64,000 bases of DNA from NCBI GenBank assembly GCA_035487355.1, contig DATHMF010000109.1, forward strand, positions 1-64,000, read 5' to 3'. Origin of the DNA: Terriglobales bacterium (GTDB lineage: Bacteria; Acidobacteriota; Terriglobia; Terriglobales; Acidobacteriaceae). Of this stretch, positions 44,853 to 54,033 are shown one piece after another; the first letter of the stretch is position 1, and each line of letters opens with the position of its first letter. The position numbers and the translations under genes are program-made. Under the pieces are notes generated by a model, which saw nothing but the letters and a program-made list of their open reading frames with translations, had not been told where the DNA came from and ran no database searches.

Positions 44853-44958
44853 GACTTGATTTTACAGAGGCGCCACGATCTCACGGACAAGAGAAAGATC
44901 GGCGTGAGAGATGTAATTCTTTAACCCTGCCCGATAGCAACGTAGATACAATAGAAGT

Positions 44959-46143
44959 ATGCAGCGCGTGTACATGGATAACAATGCCACCTCGCCTCCG
45001 TTACCTGAGGTACTGGAGGCCATGCGTCCCTATCTGGGCGAGCGCTTCGGAAATGCTTCGTCTGTCCATCACCATGGACAGCAGACCCGCGCAGCGGTAG
45101 AGCACGCGCGTGAGAGTATCGCCCGGTTGGTGAATTGCCGTGCGGCTGAAATTGTATTTACCAGCGGCGGAACCGAAGCCGATAACCTCGGAATTTTTGG
45201 TATGGTGCGCGCCGGAGATCATGTAGTGACCTCTGCCATTGAGCATCATGCTGTGCTCAACTCCTGCCTTCGTCTGGAGAAGATGGGATCGAGTGTCACC
45301 TACGTTCCCGTGGATGGCCGTGGCCTGGTTGATCCTGAGGACGTCAGGCGTGCCCTGCGGCCTAATACCCGGTTGATCTCCATCATGATGGCCAACAACG
45401 AAACCGGAGTGCTGCAGCCCGTCGAAGCCATCGGCCGCATTGCCGCTGAGGCCGACATTTACTTTCACACCGATGCCGTGCAGGCAGCAGGAAAGTGCGT
45501 CATTGACGTGCAGAAGATCGGCTGCGATCTGCTTTCTCTCTCCGGACACAAGATGCACGCACCCCAGGGCACGGGCGCCCTGTACATCCGCAAGGGAACC
45601 CTGATTGAGCCCCTGTTTTACGGCGGCAACCATGAGCGCCAGCGCCGTGCAGGAACAGAGAATGTGCCGGGAATCGTCGCCTTGGGTAAAGCAGCGGAGA
45701 TCGCCATCGCAGCTTTCCAGAACGGCGAAGTCGCGCGCTTGGAAGCCTTGCGCAACCGGCTGCAGCAGGGAATCCTAGAGGCAGTGGATGAAACCGGCGT
45801 GAACGGTGAAGGCGCACCTCGGGTTCCAACCACCACAAATATTCATTTTGACCACATTGAAGGCGAAGCGCTGATTATCGCGCTCGACCTTAAGGGACTG
45901 GCGGTTTCAACCGGTGCTGCCTGCTCTTCTGGCGCCCTTGAACCCTCCCATGTTCTGATTGCCATGGGATTGGCCCCCGAGCGCGCCCGCGCCAGCGTGC
46001 GCTTCAGCCTGGGCAAGCTCAACAGCGCGAAAGACGTGGATTTCGCGCTCTCCCTTATTCCGCCCACAGTCGCCCGATTGCGGGAGCTCTCGCCGGTTTA
46101 TAAGAAGCACTCAGCAGTCAGCAGTCAGCACTCAGCCAAGTAA
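44959..46143 (+). CDS. Cysteine desulfurase (NifS/IscS type)
   Basis: The 394-residue PLP enzyme has MDNNATSPPLPEVLEAM at its N-terminus, SGGTEADNLGIFG (about 68-80), SAIEHHAVLN (His for PLP stacking), HTDAVQAAGK, the PLP Lys in SLSGHKMHAPQG (about 203) and the mobile-loop catalytic Cys in STGAACSSGALEPSH (about 323). It mobilises sulfur from cysteine for Fe-S clusters and thio-tRNA. mnmA, a typical recipient, is 6.6 kb downstream. The last 11 residues (HSAVSSQHSAK) are encoded by a dispersed CACTCAGCAGTCAG repeat, so the C-terminus has probably been altered by repeat insertion; the true family end is near SPVYKK. Confidence 0.93.
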   Translation: MQRVYMDNNATSPPLPEVLEAMRPYLGERFGNASSVHHHGQQTRAAVEHARESIARLVNCRAAEIVFTSGGTEADNLGIFGMVRAGDHVVTSAIEHHAVLNSCLRLEKMGSSVTYVPVDGRGLVDPEDVRRALRPNTRLISIMMANNETGVLQPVEAIGRIAAEADIYFHTDAVQAAGKCVIDVQKIGCDLLSLSGHKMHAPQGTGALYIRKGTLIEPLFYGGNHERQRRAGTENVPGIVALGKAAEIAIAAFQNGEVARLEALRNRLQQGILEAVDETGVNGEGAPRVPTTTNIHFDHIEGEALIIALDLKGLAVSTGAACSSGALEPSHVLIAMGLAPERARASVRFSLGKLNSAKDVDFALSLIPPTVARLRELSPVYKKHSAVSSQHSAK

Positions 46144-46150
46144 GACACAT

Positions 46151-49100
46151 TTATTGCACCACGCCTGTAACCACAACCGATACCGGCTTAGTGCCTGCCG
46201 CAAAGGGCGAACCAGCTACCGAAGTTAAGGCGCCACTTGCCTGGTCAATTGAAAATACCGAAATATCATTCGTTCCGGAATCAGCGACCACCAGGAAGTT
46301 CCCCGATGGATCCACCGCCAGGGACTGGGGTGCATTGCCGGTGCTCTTTGGCCCGCCAGGGAACGGAACCAGAGTGCCGTTGGGATTGATGGCATAGATC
46401 GAAATATCATTCGAACCGAGGTTCGCCGCGTAGAGGAAGCGTCCCTTGGGATCAACCGCGACGGCCACCGGCTGCGTGTGCGCCGGGAAACTCCCCAGGG
46501 GCTGGGGCTGGGTGATACATGCGACGCATCCGGAGATCCCGAAGGCGAATATGCTGTTCGAGCCTTTGCTTGCGACATACACCGCCGCTCCCGATGGCAG
46601 CGTCGCGATGCCTTGCGGATTTGTGCCTGCCGGCGCCTGTCCGCTGCTGTTGTTTTGCAGCTCTCCGTAGGGGCCAGGGCTACCGAGAATGTCGATGTTG
46701 TAGTTCAAGAGCTGATTCGACGGGGAAGGCGTAGCAGAAGAGACGAACGCATTCTGGCCGACGGGGTCGGTGACAATGGCGGAGGGTGCTAGAAGAGCGG
46801 TGTAGGGCGAATTGGAAAGTTGTGACAGAGCTCCGGTGGAGCGGTTGATGAGATAACCGGAAACCGTGTCATCGCCGGTATTGGCTACGTAGAGCAAGCG
46901 GCCGCTGATGTCGGCGAATAGGCTCGTGGGATTGGTGCCGGAAGCAAATGGCGATCCCGTGACAGCGGCGAGTGTACCCGTGTTGGAGATTGTGTAAGCG
47001 GAAACCTTGTTCGATCCGCTGTCGGCAACAAAAGCAAAGCTGCCGCTCGGATCAACGGAGATAGAAGCGGGCGCCGTGCCGGTCGCAAAGGGTGAACCGG
47101 CAATTCCCGCAGTAAGCGCACCCGTCGCGGGGTTCATGCTGAAGGCAGAGACAGTATTGTCAGACATGTTTGTGGCGTAAACATACTGTGGCGTGACGCT
47201 GACGCCTTGTGCGCCTTCCACCAGTGCAAACAAGTGATTGAAGGAGCTTTGTCCCAGCATCTGACTGGTCTGGCTGGGAATACCATTGGTCGAAGGAAAA
47301 TTCGAGACGGCCAGCGGCCCTCCGGCGACTGGAACGCTATAGGCAAATTTTCCCGAGGAGCTGATGAAGTCAACTTCGGGCGCGCTGCCAAATGGCGAGC
47401 CATTGAGCTGCGTGAGGGCGCCGGAGGTCAAATCAATAGAGAAAATGGCCAGACCTGAGTTGGTGTAGATGTAGGCAAATTTCTCTGCCGAATCGATGAG
47501 GAAAGGCGCGCCACGGTTGTTGTTGATCGAAGTGAAAGGTGCGCCAGCCAGTCTTGTCAGTGCGCCGGTTGCGGGATCAACGCTGAAGGCATCGATGCAG
47601 GAACAACTGAATCCCTGCAAATACAGGCGGCGTCCCAATGGATCCATCGTGATGTTTGGCTGGACCACGGTCGCCCGCGGTAGACCCAAAGACGTGAGGG
47701 CGCCGGTAGAAGGATTAATGCTATAAGCACTGATGTTGTTCGAAGTCCAATTCGCAGCGTAGAGGAACTTACTAGTTGGGTCTATGACGATGGACGCGGT
47801 AAGCGTCCCGGCAGGAAAGGGAGAGCCTAGGACCGCAGTAAGCACACCAGTGACTGGATTGATTGCGAATGCAGCAACGGCATTGCTCGCGGCCGCATAA
47901 AGGAATTTACCCGCAGGGTCAATGACCGGCTGTTGATAACCGGCTCCGCCGAGGGAAACAGCAAGCGAACCTGCCGATGTCAGGCTGCCGTCGGAATTGA
48001 TGACGTATTCCAGAATGGTGCTGGAGCTGGTGACATAGAGAAAGCGTCCCAGGGGATCTGCAACTAAACCAAAGTAACTTCCCCCGATAGAAAAATATCC
48101 GCGGTTGCGGAGCTGCCCGGTGGCCGCATCTACCACGAAGTAGCTGAGTGAATGCGCATCGGGCGCCGTCACGTAGGCAAAACGCGGCAGCAGAGCCTGC
48201 AACACCGTGAGACCAAGTGTTCCTTGAATGTTCCCGGGGCCGGTGGCTGTGATGGTGGTCGGCCCGGTCGAGATGGTGCTGGCAATCCCGACGCTGTTGA
48301 TCGTTGCCACACCTGAAGCGGAAGATGACCACGTAGCTGTGGAGGTCAGATCCTGAACGCTTCCGTCCGTGTAATTTCCTATAGCACCGAACCCGCTCGG
48401 ATGGGGCAGGTGGACTGAAGAGTTGCCACCAACCGTAATGGAGACCAGCGCCGGCGGCAACACGGTCAGCAAGGTTGAACCTGTTATCGCATTTGAAACC
48501 GCCTTAATGGTGGTGCTGCCCTGGGCCACAGTCTGCGCCAGCCCGGTTGTGTTGATGGTGGCGACAGAGGTCGTCGTAGATGACCAGGTAGCGGTGCTGG
48601 TGAGGTCCTGCGTGGAATTGTCAGTCAAAGTTCCGGTTGCAGTGAACTGCTGGCTTAACCCTAACGCGACGCCAGGATTGTTGGGCGTGACCGCAATGGA
48701 AACCAGGACGGGCGGGCCGATGGTAAGCACGGTGGAAGGATTGAATCCGCCATATTGCGCCTGAATGGTTGGCGTGCCTTGCTGCAAAGTTTTTGCCAGA
48801 CCTTTGCCATCAACCGTTGCCTTCGTTAGGTCAGAAGAACTCCAAGTGGCAACACCGGTGGCGTCCAGAGTGCTGCTGTCAGCGTAGTGGGCAGTAGCGG
48901 TAAATTGCTGGGGTAACCCTTTCGGGACGGAAGGGGTCAAGGGCGCAATAGAAACTGAGGTCAACGCCGCTGCTGGTACGTGCACTATGGTGGAAATGTG
49001 TGCCGGTCCGGAAGCAGCGGTGATCGTCGCTACACCGGCCGCGTGCGCTGTCGCCAGCCCGCTGACAGGATCAATACTCACGACCGAGGGGGTGTCTGAT

Positions 49101-49321
49101 CTCCATTGTGCAGTAACAGTACGTTGAGCTGCACCGTGCGCTGCGCCCTCAAAAAATGCTTCCTGGATGGTAAACGATAAGTTATTGCCTGCAGAAAGCG
49201 GGGGATTGGCAGGCGAAATGATTAACCGTACAGGGCTCTTTTGTTGTGCGTAGCTAAAGGCTGAAAAAATCGCCAGCGTCACGGACAGAAGGCAGCGCAA
49301 TCCACGATAGGGCAGGGACAT
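46151..49321 (-). CDS. Secreted Ig-like (BID_2) and lactonase/YVTN beta-propeller protein
   Basis: The 1056-residue protein has a signal peptide (about 1-25, ending in SYAQ), four BID_2 Ig-like repeats (about 30-115, 115-205, 206-290, 291-375; each with FTATGxxTDxSTQDLT and ATINxxG) and a C-terminal propeller (about 380-1050) whose blades carry (F/L)AYVTN- or FLYAAN-type starts (RFLYAANLGSNDISIYAI, FAFVADSGSNKVSAYTI) and GxLTxxxGSPFxxG ends. Propellers of this type are related to 6-phosphogluconolactonase but here are exported and probably bind surfaces or proteins. The stop lies eight bases from the convergent cysteine desulfurase stop. It is well conserved in style within Acidobacteriota; function is unknown. 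Confidence 0.85.
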   Translation of the reverse strand: MSLPYRGLRCLLSVTLAIFSAFSYAQQKSPVRLIISPANPPLSAGNNLSFTIQEAFFEGAAHGAAQRTVTAQWRSDTPSVVSIDPVSGLATAHAAGVATITAASGPAHISTIVHVPAAALTSVSIAPLTPSVPKGLPQQFTATAHYADSSTLDATGVATWSSSDLTKATVDGKGLAKTLQQGTPTIQAQYGGFNPSTVLTIGPPVLVSIAVTPNNPGVALGLSQQFTATGTLTDNSTQDLTSTATWSSTTTSVATINTTGLAQTVAQGSTTIKAVSNAITGSTLLTVLPPALVSITVGGNSSVHLPHPSGFGAIGNYTDGSVQDLTSTATWSSSASGVATINSVGIASTISTGPTTITATGPGNIQGTLGLTVLQALLPRFAYVTAPDAHSLSYFVVDAATGQLRNRGYFSIGGSYFGLVADPLGRFLYVTSSSTILEYVINSDGSLTSAGSLAVSLGGAGYQQPVIDPAGKFLYAAASNAVAAFAINPVTGVLTAVLGSPFPAGTLTASIVIDPTSKFLYAANWTSNNISAYSINPSTGALTSLGLPRATVVQPNITMDPLGRRLYLQGFSCSCIDAFSVDPATGALTRLAGAPFTSINNNRGAPFLIDSAEKFAYIYTNSGLAIFSIDLTSGALTQLNGSPFGSAPEVDFISSSGKFAYSVPVAGGPLAVSNFPSTNGIPSQTSQMLGQSSFNHLFALVEGAQGVSVTPQYVYATNMSDNTVSAFSMNPATGALTAGIAGSPFATGTAPASISVDPSGSFAFVADSGSNKVSAYTISNTGTLAAVTGSPFASGTNPTSLFADISGRLLYVANTGDDTVSGYLINRSTGALSQLSNSPYTALLAPSAIVTDPVGQNAFVSSATPSPSNQLLNYNIDILGSPGPYGELQNNSSGQAPAGTNPQGIATLPSGAAVYVASKGSNSIFAFGISGCVACITQPQPLGSFPAHTQPVAVAVDPKGRFLYAANLGSNDISIYAINPNGTLVPFPGGPKSTGNAPQSLAVDPSGNFLVVADSGTNDISVFSIDQASGALTSVAGSPFAAGTKPVSVVVTGVVQ

Positions 49322-49516
49322 TCCGTTCTCCAGAGGGCAGATAAGATTCGTAGGGGGTACTTGGCGGATTATATGCCGAAAAGCCTGAGAACCAGGATAT
49401 TTTTAAGAAGCATTCAGCACTCAGCTAATCCAGACTTTCTTGCCAACCCCAATTCAGGGGCGCTAACCCTTCAACTCAAGGCGGATATCTGCTGTGCATT
49501 TTTGTTACAAAAACAC

Positions 49517-49562
49517 TTGACATGGACTACATATATAGTAGGATTGCAAACAACTGTAGTAG
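49517..49562 (+). promoter_or_regulatory. blaI promoter with BlaI-type operator
   Basis: TTGACA at 49517-49522 and TAGGAT at 49539-49544 form a -35/-10 pair with 16 bases between. ACTACATATATAGT (49527-49540) is a near-palindrome lying within and just after the spacer, and a second half-site, ACTGTAGTAG, starts at 49553. Both contain the TAC(A/T)...TGTA/TAGTA pattern bound by BlaI/MecI repressors, so self-repression by the following gene is likely. Confidence 0.7.
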
Positions 49563-49581
49563 ATATGAAATCTTAAACATT

Positions 49582-49968
49582 ATGGCCTTACCAAAACTGA
49601 CAAAGTTGGAACTGCAGATTATGGAAGCGCTCTGGAGCCGAGGTGCTGCCTCGATTCGGGAGATTCAGGAGACTTTTCCCGAGCGCGACCGGCCAGCTTA
49701 TACAACCGTGCAGACCACCGTCTATCGCATGGAACGTAAGAAGGTGCTGCGCCGCGTCAAGAAGATCAGCAACGCGCATATCTTCGAGGCAACCATCTCG
49801 CGCCAGGCGGCGCACCGCAGATTGATTGACGAGCTGTTGGGTCTGTTTGGCGGCCGCACACAGCCGGTCATGGCGCACCTGATTGAGTCGGGCAAGCTCA
49901 CCCTGAACGACGTGCAGGAAGCGGAGAAGGCTGTGCGAAGACTGGGGAGAAAGGACAAATCGGAATGA
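49582..49968 (+). CDS. BlaI/MecI family transcriptional repressor
   Basis: The ORF extends upstream to 49522 through the operator, but ATG 49582 (MALPKLTKLELQIMEALW) gives the conserved start. The 128-residue protein has an N-terminal winged helix (about 5-75; LTKLELQIMEALWSRGAASI, AYTTVQTTVYRMERKKVL, the typical recognition helix) and a C-terminal dimerisation helix region (about 80-125). BlaI repressors are inactivated when a BlaR1-type M56 sensor peptidase is triggered; the next gene is such a protein and overlaps by four bases. The operator-like palindromes sit just upstream. Confidence 0.92.
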   Translation: MALPKLTKLELQIMEALWSRGAASIREIQETFPERDRPAYTTVQTTVYRMERKKVLRRVKKISNAHIFEATISRQAAHRRLIDELLGLFGGRTQPVMAHLIESGKLTLNDVQEAEKAVRRLGRKDKSE

Positions 49969-51602
49969 GCATTTATATGATCGCGGCATTTTCACCTCTG
50001 GCATGGACGATCCTGGGGACGTCGGTAGCCAACCACCTGTGGCAATCAACCCTCTTTGCCGCAGTGGCATGGTTACTGACGCTTGCGCTAAGAAATAACC
50101 GCGCCCAGGTGCGTTATTGGCTCTGGCTGGCTGCATCGGTGAAATTCCTGATTCCGTTCTCGCTGCTGATTGGCATGGGCAGCCACCTGGGATGGCCGAA
50201 GGCCGCTGTCGTCCTCCAGCCCGGAGTCTCCGTGGTGATGCAAGAGATCGGCCAGCCTTTTGCGCAAGCGACGCCACGTTACGCGGCTGTGCCGGCGGCC
50301 TCGACGGCTCTGCTCCCTGCGCTCCTGTTGGTCGTGTGGTTGTGCGGTTGTGTGGGCGTGCTTCTGTTTTGGTGGTCGCGTTGGCGGCGCGTGACCCGCG
50401 CAGTGTGCGGAGCTTTCCCGCTGCAATCTGGACGCGAACTCGATGCACAACGCCGCCTTGAGTCAAGAGGAATAGCGGGGCCGATCAAGATCATTGCCTC
50501 TAAATCTGCCTTGGAACCAGGTGTTGTCGGCGTCTTCCGCCCGGTCATGCTGCTGCCGGCAGGGATATCAGACCGGCTGACAGACGCGCAATTGGAGGCG
50601 ATCATCGCGCACGAATTGTGCCACGTTCGCCGCCGCGACAATCTGCTGGCGGCGATCCATATGCTGGTGGAAGCTCTCTTCTGGTTTCATCCGCAGGTGT
50701 GGTGGATCGGGGCGCGGCTGGTAGACGAGCGCGAGCGCGCCTGCGACGAAGAGGTATTGCGCCTGGGCAGCGAGCCGCAGGCATATGCCGAAGGCATCCT
50801 GAAAGTCTGCGAATTTTATCTGGAATCGCCGCTGGTCTGCGTGACCGGGGTTACGGGATCGAATCTCAAGAAAAGAATCGAGGACATCATGACAAATCGC
50901 ATAGCAAGCAAACTGGATTTCACCAAGAAGCTATTGCTTGCCAGCGTAAGCGTGGCGGCAGTGGTCGTGCCTATCGCCATCGGCTTTCTGAGTCCAATAG
51001 CAGGTCGAGCGCAGTCGCAGACCGAGGCTGCTGCCTCGCCGGTATTTACAAATGTTTCCATCAAGCTGCATCCGCCGGATAAGCCAGGAGAAATCAAGTC
51101 TTTGATGCTTCGAGAACCCGGAAGCTCGGAGTGGAAAGCGACAAACGTAACTGTAAGGCAGCTCATTCAGTCCGCATATGGACTCATCAATCGTGAAATT
51201 TCAGGAGGGCCAGACTGGCTCGCATCCGAAAAATACGATATCAGTGCGCAGGTTGAGCAATCCGCTAACCCTGACCAGATCAAGCCAAAGATCCAGAATC
51301 TTTTGGCGGACCGGTTTAAATTTAAATTCCATCGCGAAACGCAAGAGCTGCCGGTCTACGAGCTGGTTGCAGGAAAAAACGGGCCCAAGCTCAACGGGGT
51401 GGTGGCCGGCGACGTATTGCCTCACATGTTCCATATATCTATGACTGGCGGTCATCGCCATTTTGAAGCCAAACAGATTGGCATCTCGCAACTGGCAATC
51501 TTCCTGTCGGGTTCGACTGGGCGCCTAGTACAGGACAAAACTGGAATCCAGGGAGTTTACGATTTCAACTGGACTGGACGCCGGGAGACAGCCAATCTGT
51601 GA
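49965..51602 (+). CDS. BlaR1-like M56 metallopeptidase with first TIGR03435 domain; broken at the 3' end
   Basis: The frame encodes 545 residues. N-terminal transmembrane helices (about 5-150) precede the M56 domain (about 190-310) with the zinc motif HELCH (HExxH), RRRDNLL and the third ligand in ERACDEEV. Another TM helix (about 330-350) precedes a TIGR03435 domain (about 360-540; FTNVSIKLHPPDKP, VTVRQLIQSAYGL, LLADRFKFKFHRETQELPVYELV), a family known mainly from Acidobacteriota. The domain ends early, in GIQGVYDFNWTGRR, because one base (probably a C near 51570) is missing. The second frame then restores the expected WTPGDSQSVITAVQEQLGF. It should cut BlaI on signal; the true gene probably ran to 52405. 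Confidence 0.85.
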   Translation: MSIYMIAAFSPLAWTILGTSVANHLWQSTLFAAVAWLLTLALRNNRAQVRYWLWLAASVKFLIPFSLLIGMGSHLGWPKAAVVLQPGVSVVMQEIGQPFAQATPRYAAVPAASTALLPALLLVVWLCGCVGVLLFWWSRWRRVTRAVCGAFPLQSGRELDAQRRLESRGIAGPIKIIASKSALEPGVVGVFRPVMLLPAGISDRLTDAQLEAIIAHELCHVRRRDNLLAAIHMLVEALFWFHPQVWWIGARLVDERERACDEEVLRLGSEPQAYAEGILKVCEFYLESPLVCVTGVTGSNLKKRIEDIMTNRIASKLDFTKKLLLASVSVAAVVVPIAIGFLSPIAGRAQSQTEAAASPVFTNVSIKLHPPDKPGEIKSLMLREPGSSEWKATNVTVRQLIQSAYGLINREISGGPDWLASEKYDISAQVEQSANPDQIKPKIQNLLADRFKFKFHRETQELPVYELVAGKNGPKLNGVVAGDVLPHMFHISMTGGHRHFEAKQIGISQLAIFLSGSTGRLVQDKTGIQGVYDFNWTGRRETANL

Positions 51603-52405
51603 TTACGGCCGTACAGGAGCAGCTCGGGTTCGAACTAAATCCGCAAACCGCACCCGTTGAAACCCTGATTATTGACAGCGTTGAAAAACCCTCCACCGAC
51701 CAGCCAGGAACACAATCTGAATTCCAGTCACAGAGCAAGGATGTAGCGGGGCCGGCATTCGCGAGCGTATCCATCAAGCCAAGTGATGTTGAGCAAAAGG
51801 GCTGGTGGTCGCACGCTTATCCGGATGGCAGATTTGTGGTTCGCAATGCCAATCTAAAGGCTCTCGTTCAAAGGGCCTATGGCATCGACCTGGTTTCAAT
51901 TCCAGATGCGCTGAATTCGCAAAGATATGATATCGACGCAAACGCGGCTGGTCCTGCGCAACCCGACCAGCTTGTGCTGATGCTTCGGACCCTCTTGAGC
52001 GCCAAATTCAAACTTGCATCTCACATCACAACCAAAGAGATGCCTGTCTATATGCTGGTTGTAGGACCCCAGGGACCAAAGCTCGGCCCCGTGGACCAGG
52101 CTGCGGACAAATGCGACTTCACCATCAAAGCTCCGGGGGGCGAAGCCCACATCGTGGGCAAGGGTACCACGTCATGCCTGGCCAATATTTTGAATTATCT
52201 AAGCCAGGCGGACCCTCCCTCGCTCGATCGTCCTGTATTAGACAACACCGGACTCAAAGGAGTCTTTGATTTTGATATCCCCGTAGATTTGGGGGCATCC
52301 TCTTCTTTCCATGCGGCCATGCAGCAGCTCGGCCTGAAACTGGAGGCCAATACCGCCAGCATGGAACTGCTCGTTATTGACCATGCGGAACAAGTCGCCG
52401 ACTAA
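51599..52405 (+). pseudogene. Second part of the split M56 gene: domain end plus second TIGR03435 domain
   Basis: The frame reads WTPGD..VITAVQEQLGFELNP from 51575 without a start; the GTG at 51599 is only the first possible codon. Residues 1-30 complete the first TIGR03435 domain (VETLIIDSVEKPS). A second TIGR03435 copy follows (about 50-265; FASVSIKPSDV, NANLKALVQRAYGI, LLSAKFKLASHITTKEMPVYML, GLKGVFDFDI, LLVIDHAEQ). The overlap with the upstream frame is four bases at codon level, but the family reading continues smoothly across the junction, so a one-base deletion in an original long gene explains it better than two genes. Sequencing error or programmed frameshifting would give the same picture. 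Confidence 0.7.
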
Positions 52406-52778
52406 GGGCGCCGGTACGGCTACGGATTGTGGCCTTTGTTGACGCTGCAGCCACACGTCCCTCAAGCGCGAGTGGAAGCAGATTTACGGAACCGAACGAG
52501 AAGAGCGTATGGACCTAAACGGACGGCGTCTGGAGGCGCTTTGATGCGAGGCCATAGCCGGCTTGTCGAGATGATATTCCTGGCACTGGGGCACTTAGCA
52601 TTTAGCCAAGTAAGAGCATTCAGCACTCAGCATTCAGCCAATACAAAATCTCTATATTCAAACAATAACTTCGAACGTGATCTTATGAGAACATAGTAAG
52701 CGTGAGGGTAAAAATACCCGTAATTCAGCTTTTCGTCATATTCTTGTAGACGTGGTTTAGCTGAATGCTGACTGCTGA
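52406..52778. repeat. Gap with CATTCAGCACTCAG-type repeats, upstream of mnmA
   Basis: No gene is supported (frames at 52427-52696 lack family likeness). CATTCAGCACTCAGCATTCAGC-type runs lie at about 52617-52639 (plus sense) and reverse-oriented GCTGAATGCTGACTGCTGAA at 52758-52777, the latter ending at the mnmA start codon. The pair could fold back on itself. A promoter is not evident. Confidence 0.55.
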
Positions 52779-53897
52779 ATGCTCGAAAATAAGACCATTG
52801 CCGTAGCCATGTCGGGCGGTGTGGATTCCTCCACCGTCGCGGCCATGCTCCGCGCTGAAGGGCATAACGTCGTGGGGTTGACCATGCAGCTCTGGAACCA
52901 GCGTCGCCTTGCTGGGCGCGAGGGCATGCCCGAGCAGGTCCGGGGGCGCTGTTGTTCGATTGAAGATGTATACGATGCCCGCCGCGTGGCGGAGGTGCTT
53001 GGCATCCCTTACTACGTGGTCAACCACGAAGAGCGCTTTGAGCATGATGTGGTTCGTCCCTTCGTCGAAGAGTATCTCTCCGGCAGGACCCCGATCCCCT
53101 GCAGTTTGTGCAACAATCACTTGAAGTTTGATCAGTTACTCCTTACAGCACAACAGATTGGGGCTGACACCCTTGCCACAGGCCACTACGCCCAGGCGGA
53201 GTTCAATCCAGCCAGCGAGCGCTGGAACCTGCGCCGCGGAGTGGACCGCTCCCGTGATCAAAGTTACTTTCTTTTTGGCCTGACCCAGGAACAGCTTTGC
53301 CGTACCATCTTTCCCTTGGGCAACATGATCAAGCCACAGGTGCGGGAAAAGGCGCGCGCTTTGGGACTGGCGCCAGCGACAACCGAGAAGCCCGATTCGC
53401 AGGAGATATGCTTTGTCCCCGGCGGCGACTATAAGAAGTTCATTGATGCGTATCTGGCCGAGCAGGGTGAAGCTCTGCCCGATACCTCCGGAGAGTTAGT
53501 GACCCCTTCCGGCAAGGCAATAGGAGAGCACGGGGGCATACACCACTTCACCGTAGGCCAGCGCAAGGGACTGGGCGTAGCTACCGGCTCACCGCTCTAC
53601 GTTCTGGAGATTCGTGGCGACAAGAAGCAGGTCGTGGTTGGCCCGGGCGACGAGTTGCAGTCAACTACTCTCCGTGCGCGGCGCATCAATCTGATTTCGG
53701 CTGCTCACCTCGATCAGCCCATGCGGATTACAGCCAAGATACGCCACCGCCACGAGCCGGCTTCGGCTACCGTACAGCAGACCGGCGACGACGAAATCAC
53801 TGTGACCTTCGACCAGCCCCAGCGCGCCATTACTCCCGGACAGGCAGTTGTGCTGTATGACGGTGAGAACGTGGTGGGCGGGGGATGGATTGTTTAG
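52779..53897 (+). CDS. mnmA: tRNA-specific 2-thiouridylase MnmA
   Basis: The 372-residue enzyme has the PP-loop AMSGGVDSSTVAAML (10-24), IPCSLCNNHLKFDQLL with the first catalytic Cys (about 112), SRDQSYFLFGL, the second Cys in DSQEICFVPGGDY (about 208), and the C-terminal beta domains with HHFTVGQRKGLGV and TPGQAVVLYDGENVVGGGWI. It thiolates U34 of tRNA-Lys, -Glu and -Gln using sulfur from a cysteine desulfurase; one is encoded 6.6 kb upstream. The ATG start 52779 is supplied by the end of a dispersed GCTGAATGCTG repeat and has no visible ribosome site, so initiation may be weak or leaderless. Confidence 0.95.
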   Translation: MLENKTIAVAMSGGVDSSTVAAMLRAEGHNVVGLTMQLWNQRRLAGREGMPEQVRGRCCSIEDVYDARRVAEVLGIPYYVVNHEERFEHDVVRPFVEEYLSGRTPIPCSLCNNHLKFDQLLLTAQQIGADTLATGHYAQAEFNPASERWNLRRGVDRSRDQSYFLFGLTQEQLCRTIFPLGNMIKPQVREKARALGLAPATTEKPDSQEICFVPGGDYKKFIDAYLAEQGEALPDTSGELVTPSGKAIGEHGGIHHFTVGQRKGLGVATGSPLYVLEIRGDKKQVVVGPGDELQSTTLRARRINLISAAHLDQPMRITAKIRHRHEPASATVQQTGDDEITVTFDQPQRAITPGQAVVLYDGENVVGGGWIV

Positions 53898-54033
53898 CAT
53901 TCAGCTAAAGACACGCCCTTTCAAGGTTACACGCAGTCAACACGCCGAAAGAGAAACTTCGCGCTGCAGTTCATCGGAGATGCCCCGATGCCCGGGTCTG
54001 GCATCCCTCGATCCAATCAAAGCTACCTCTGAG

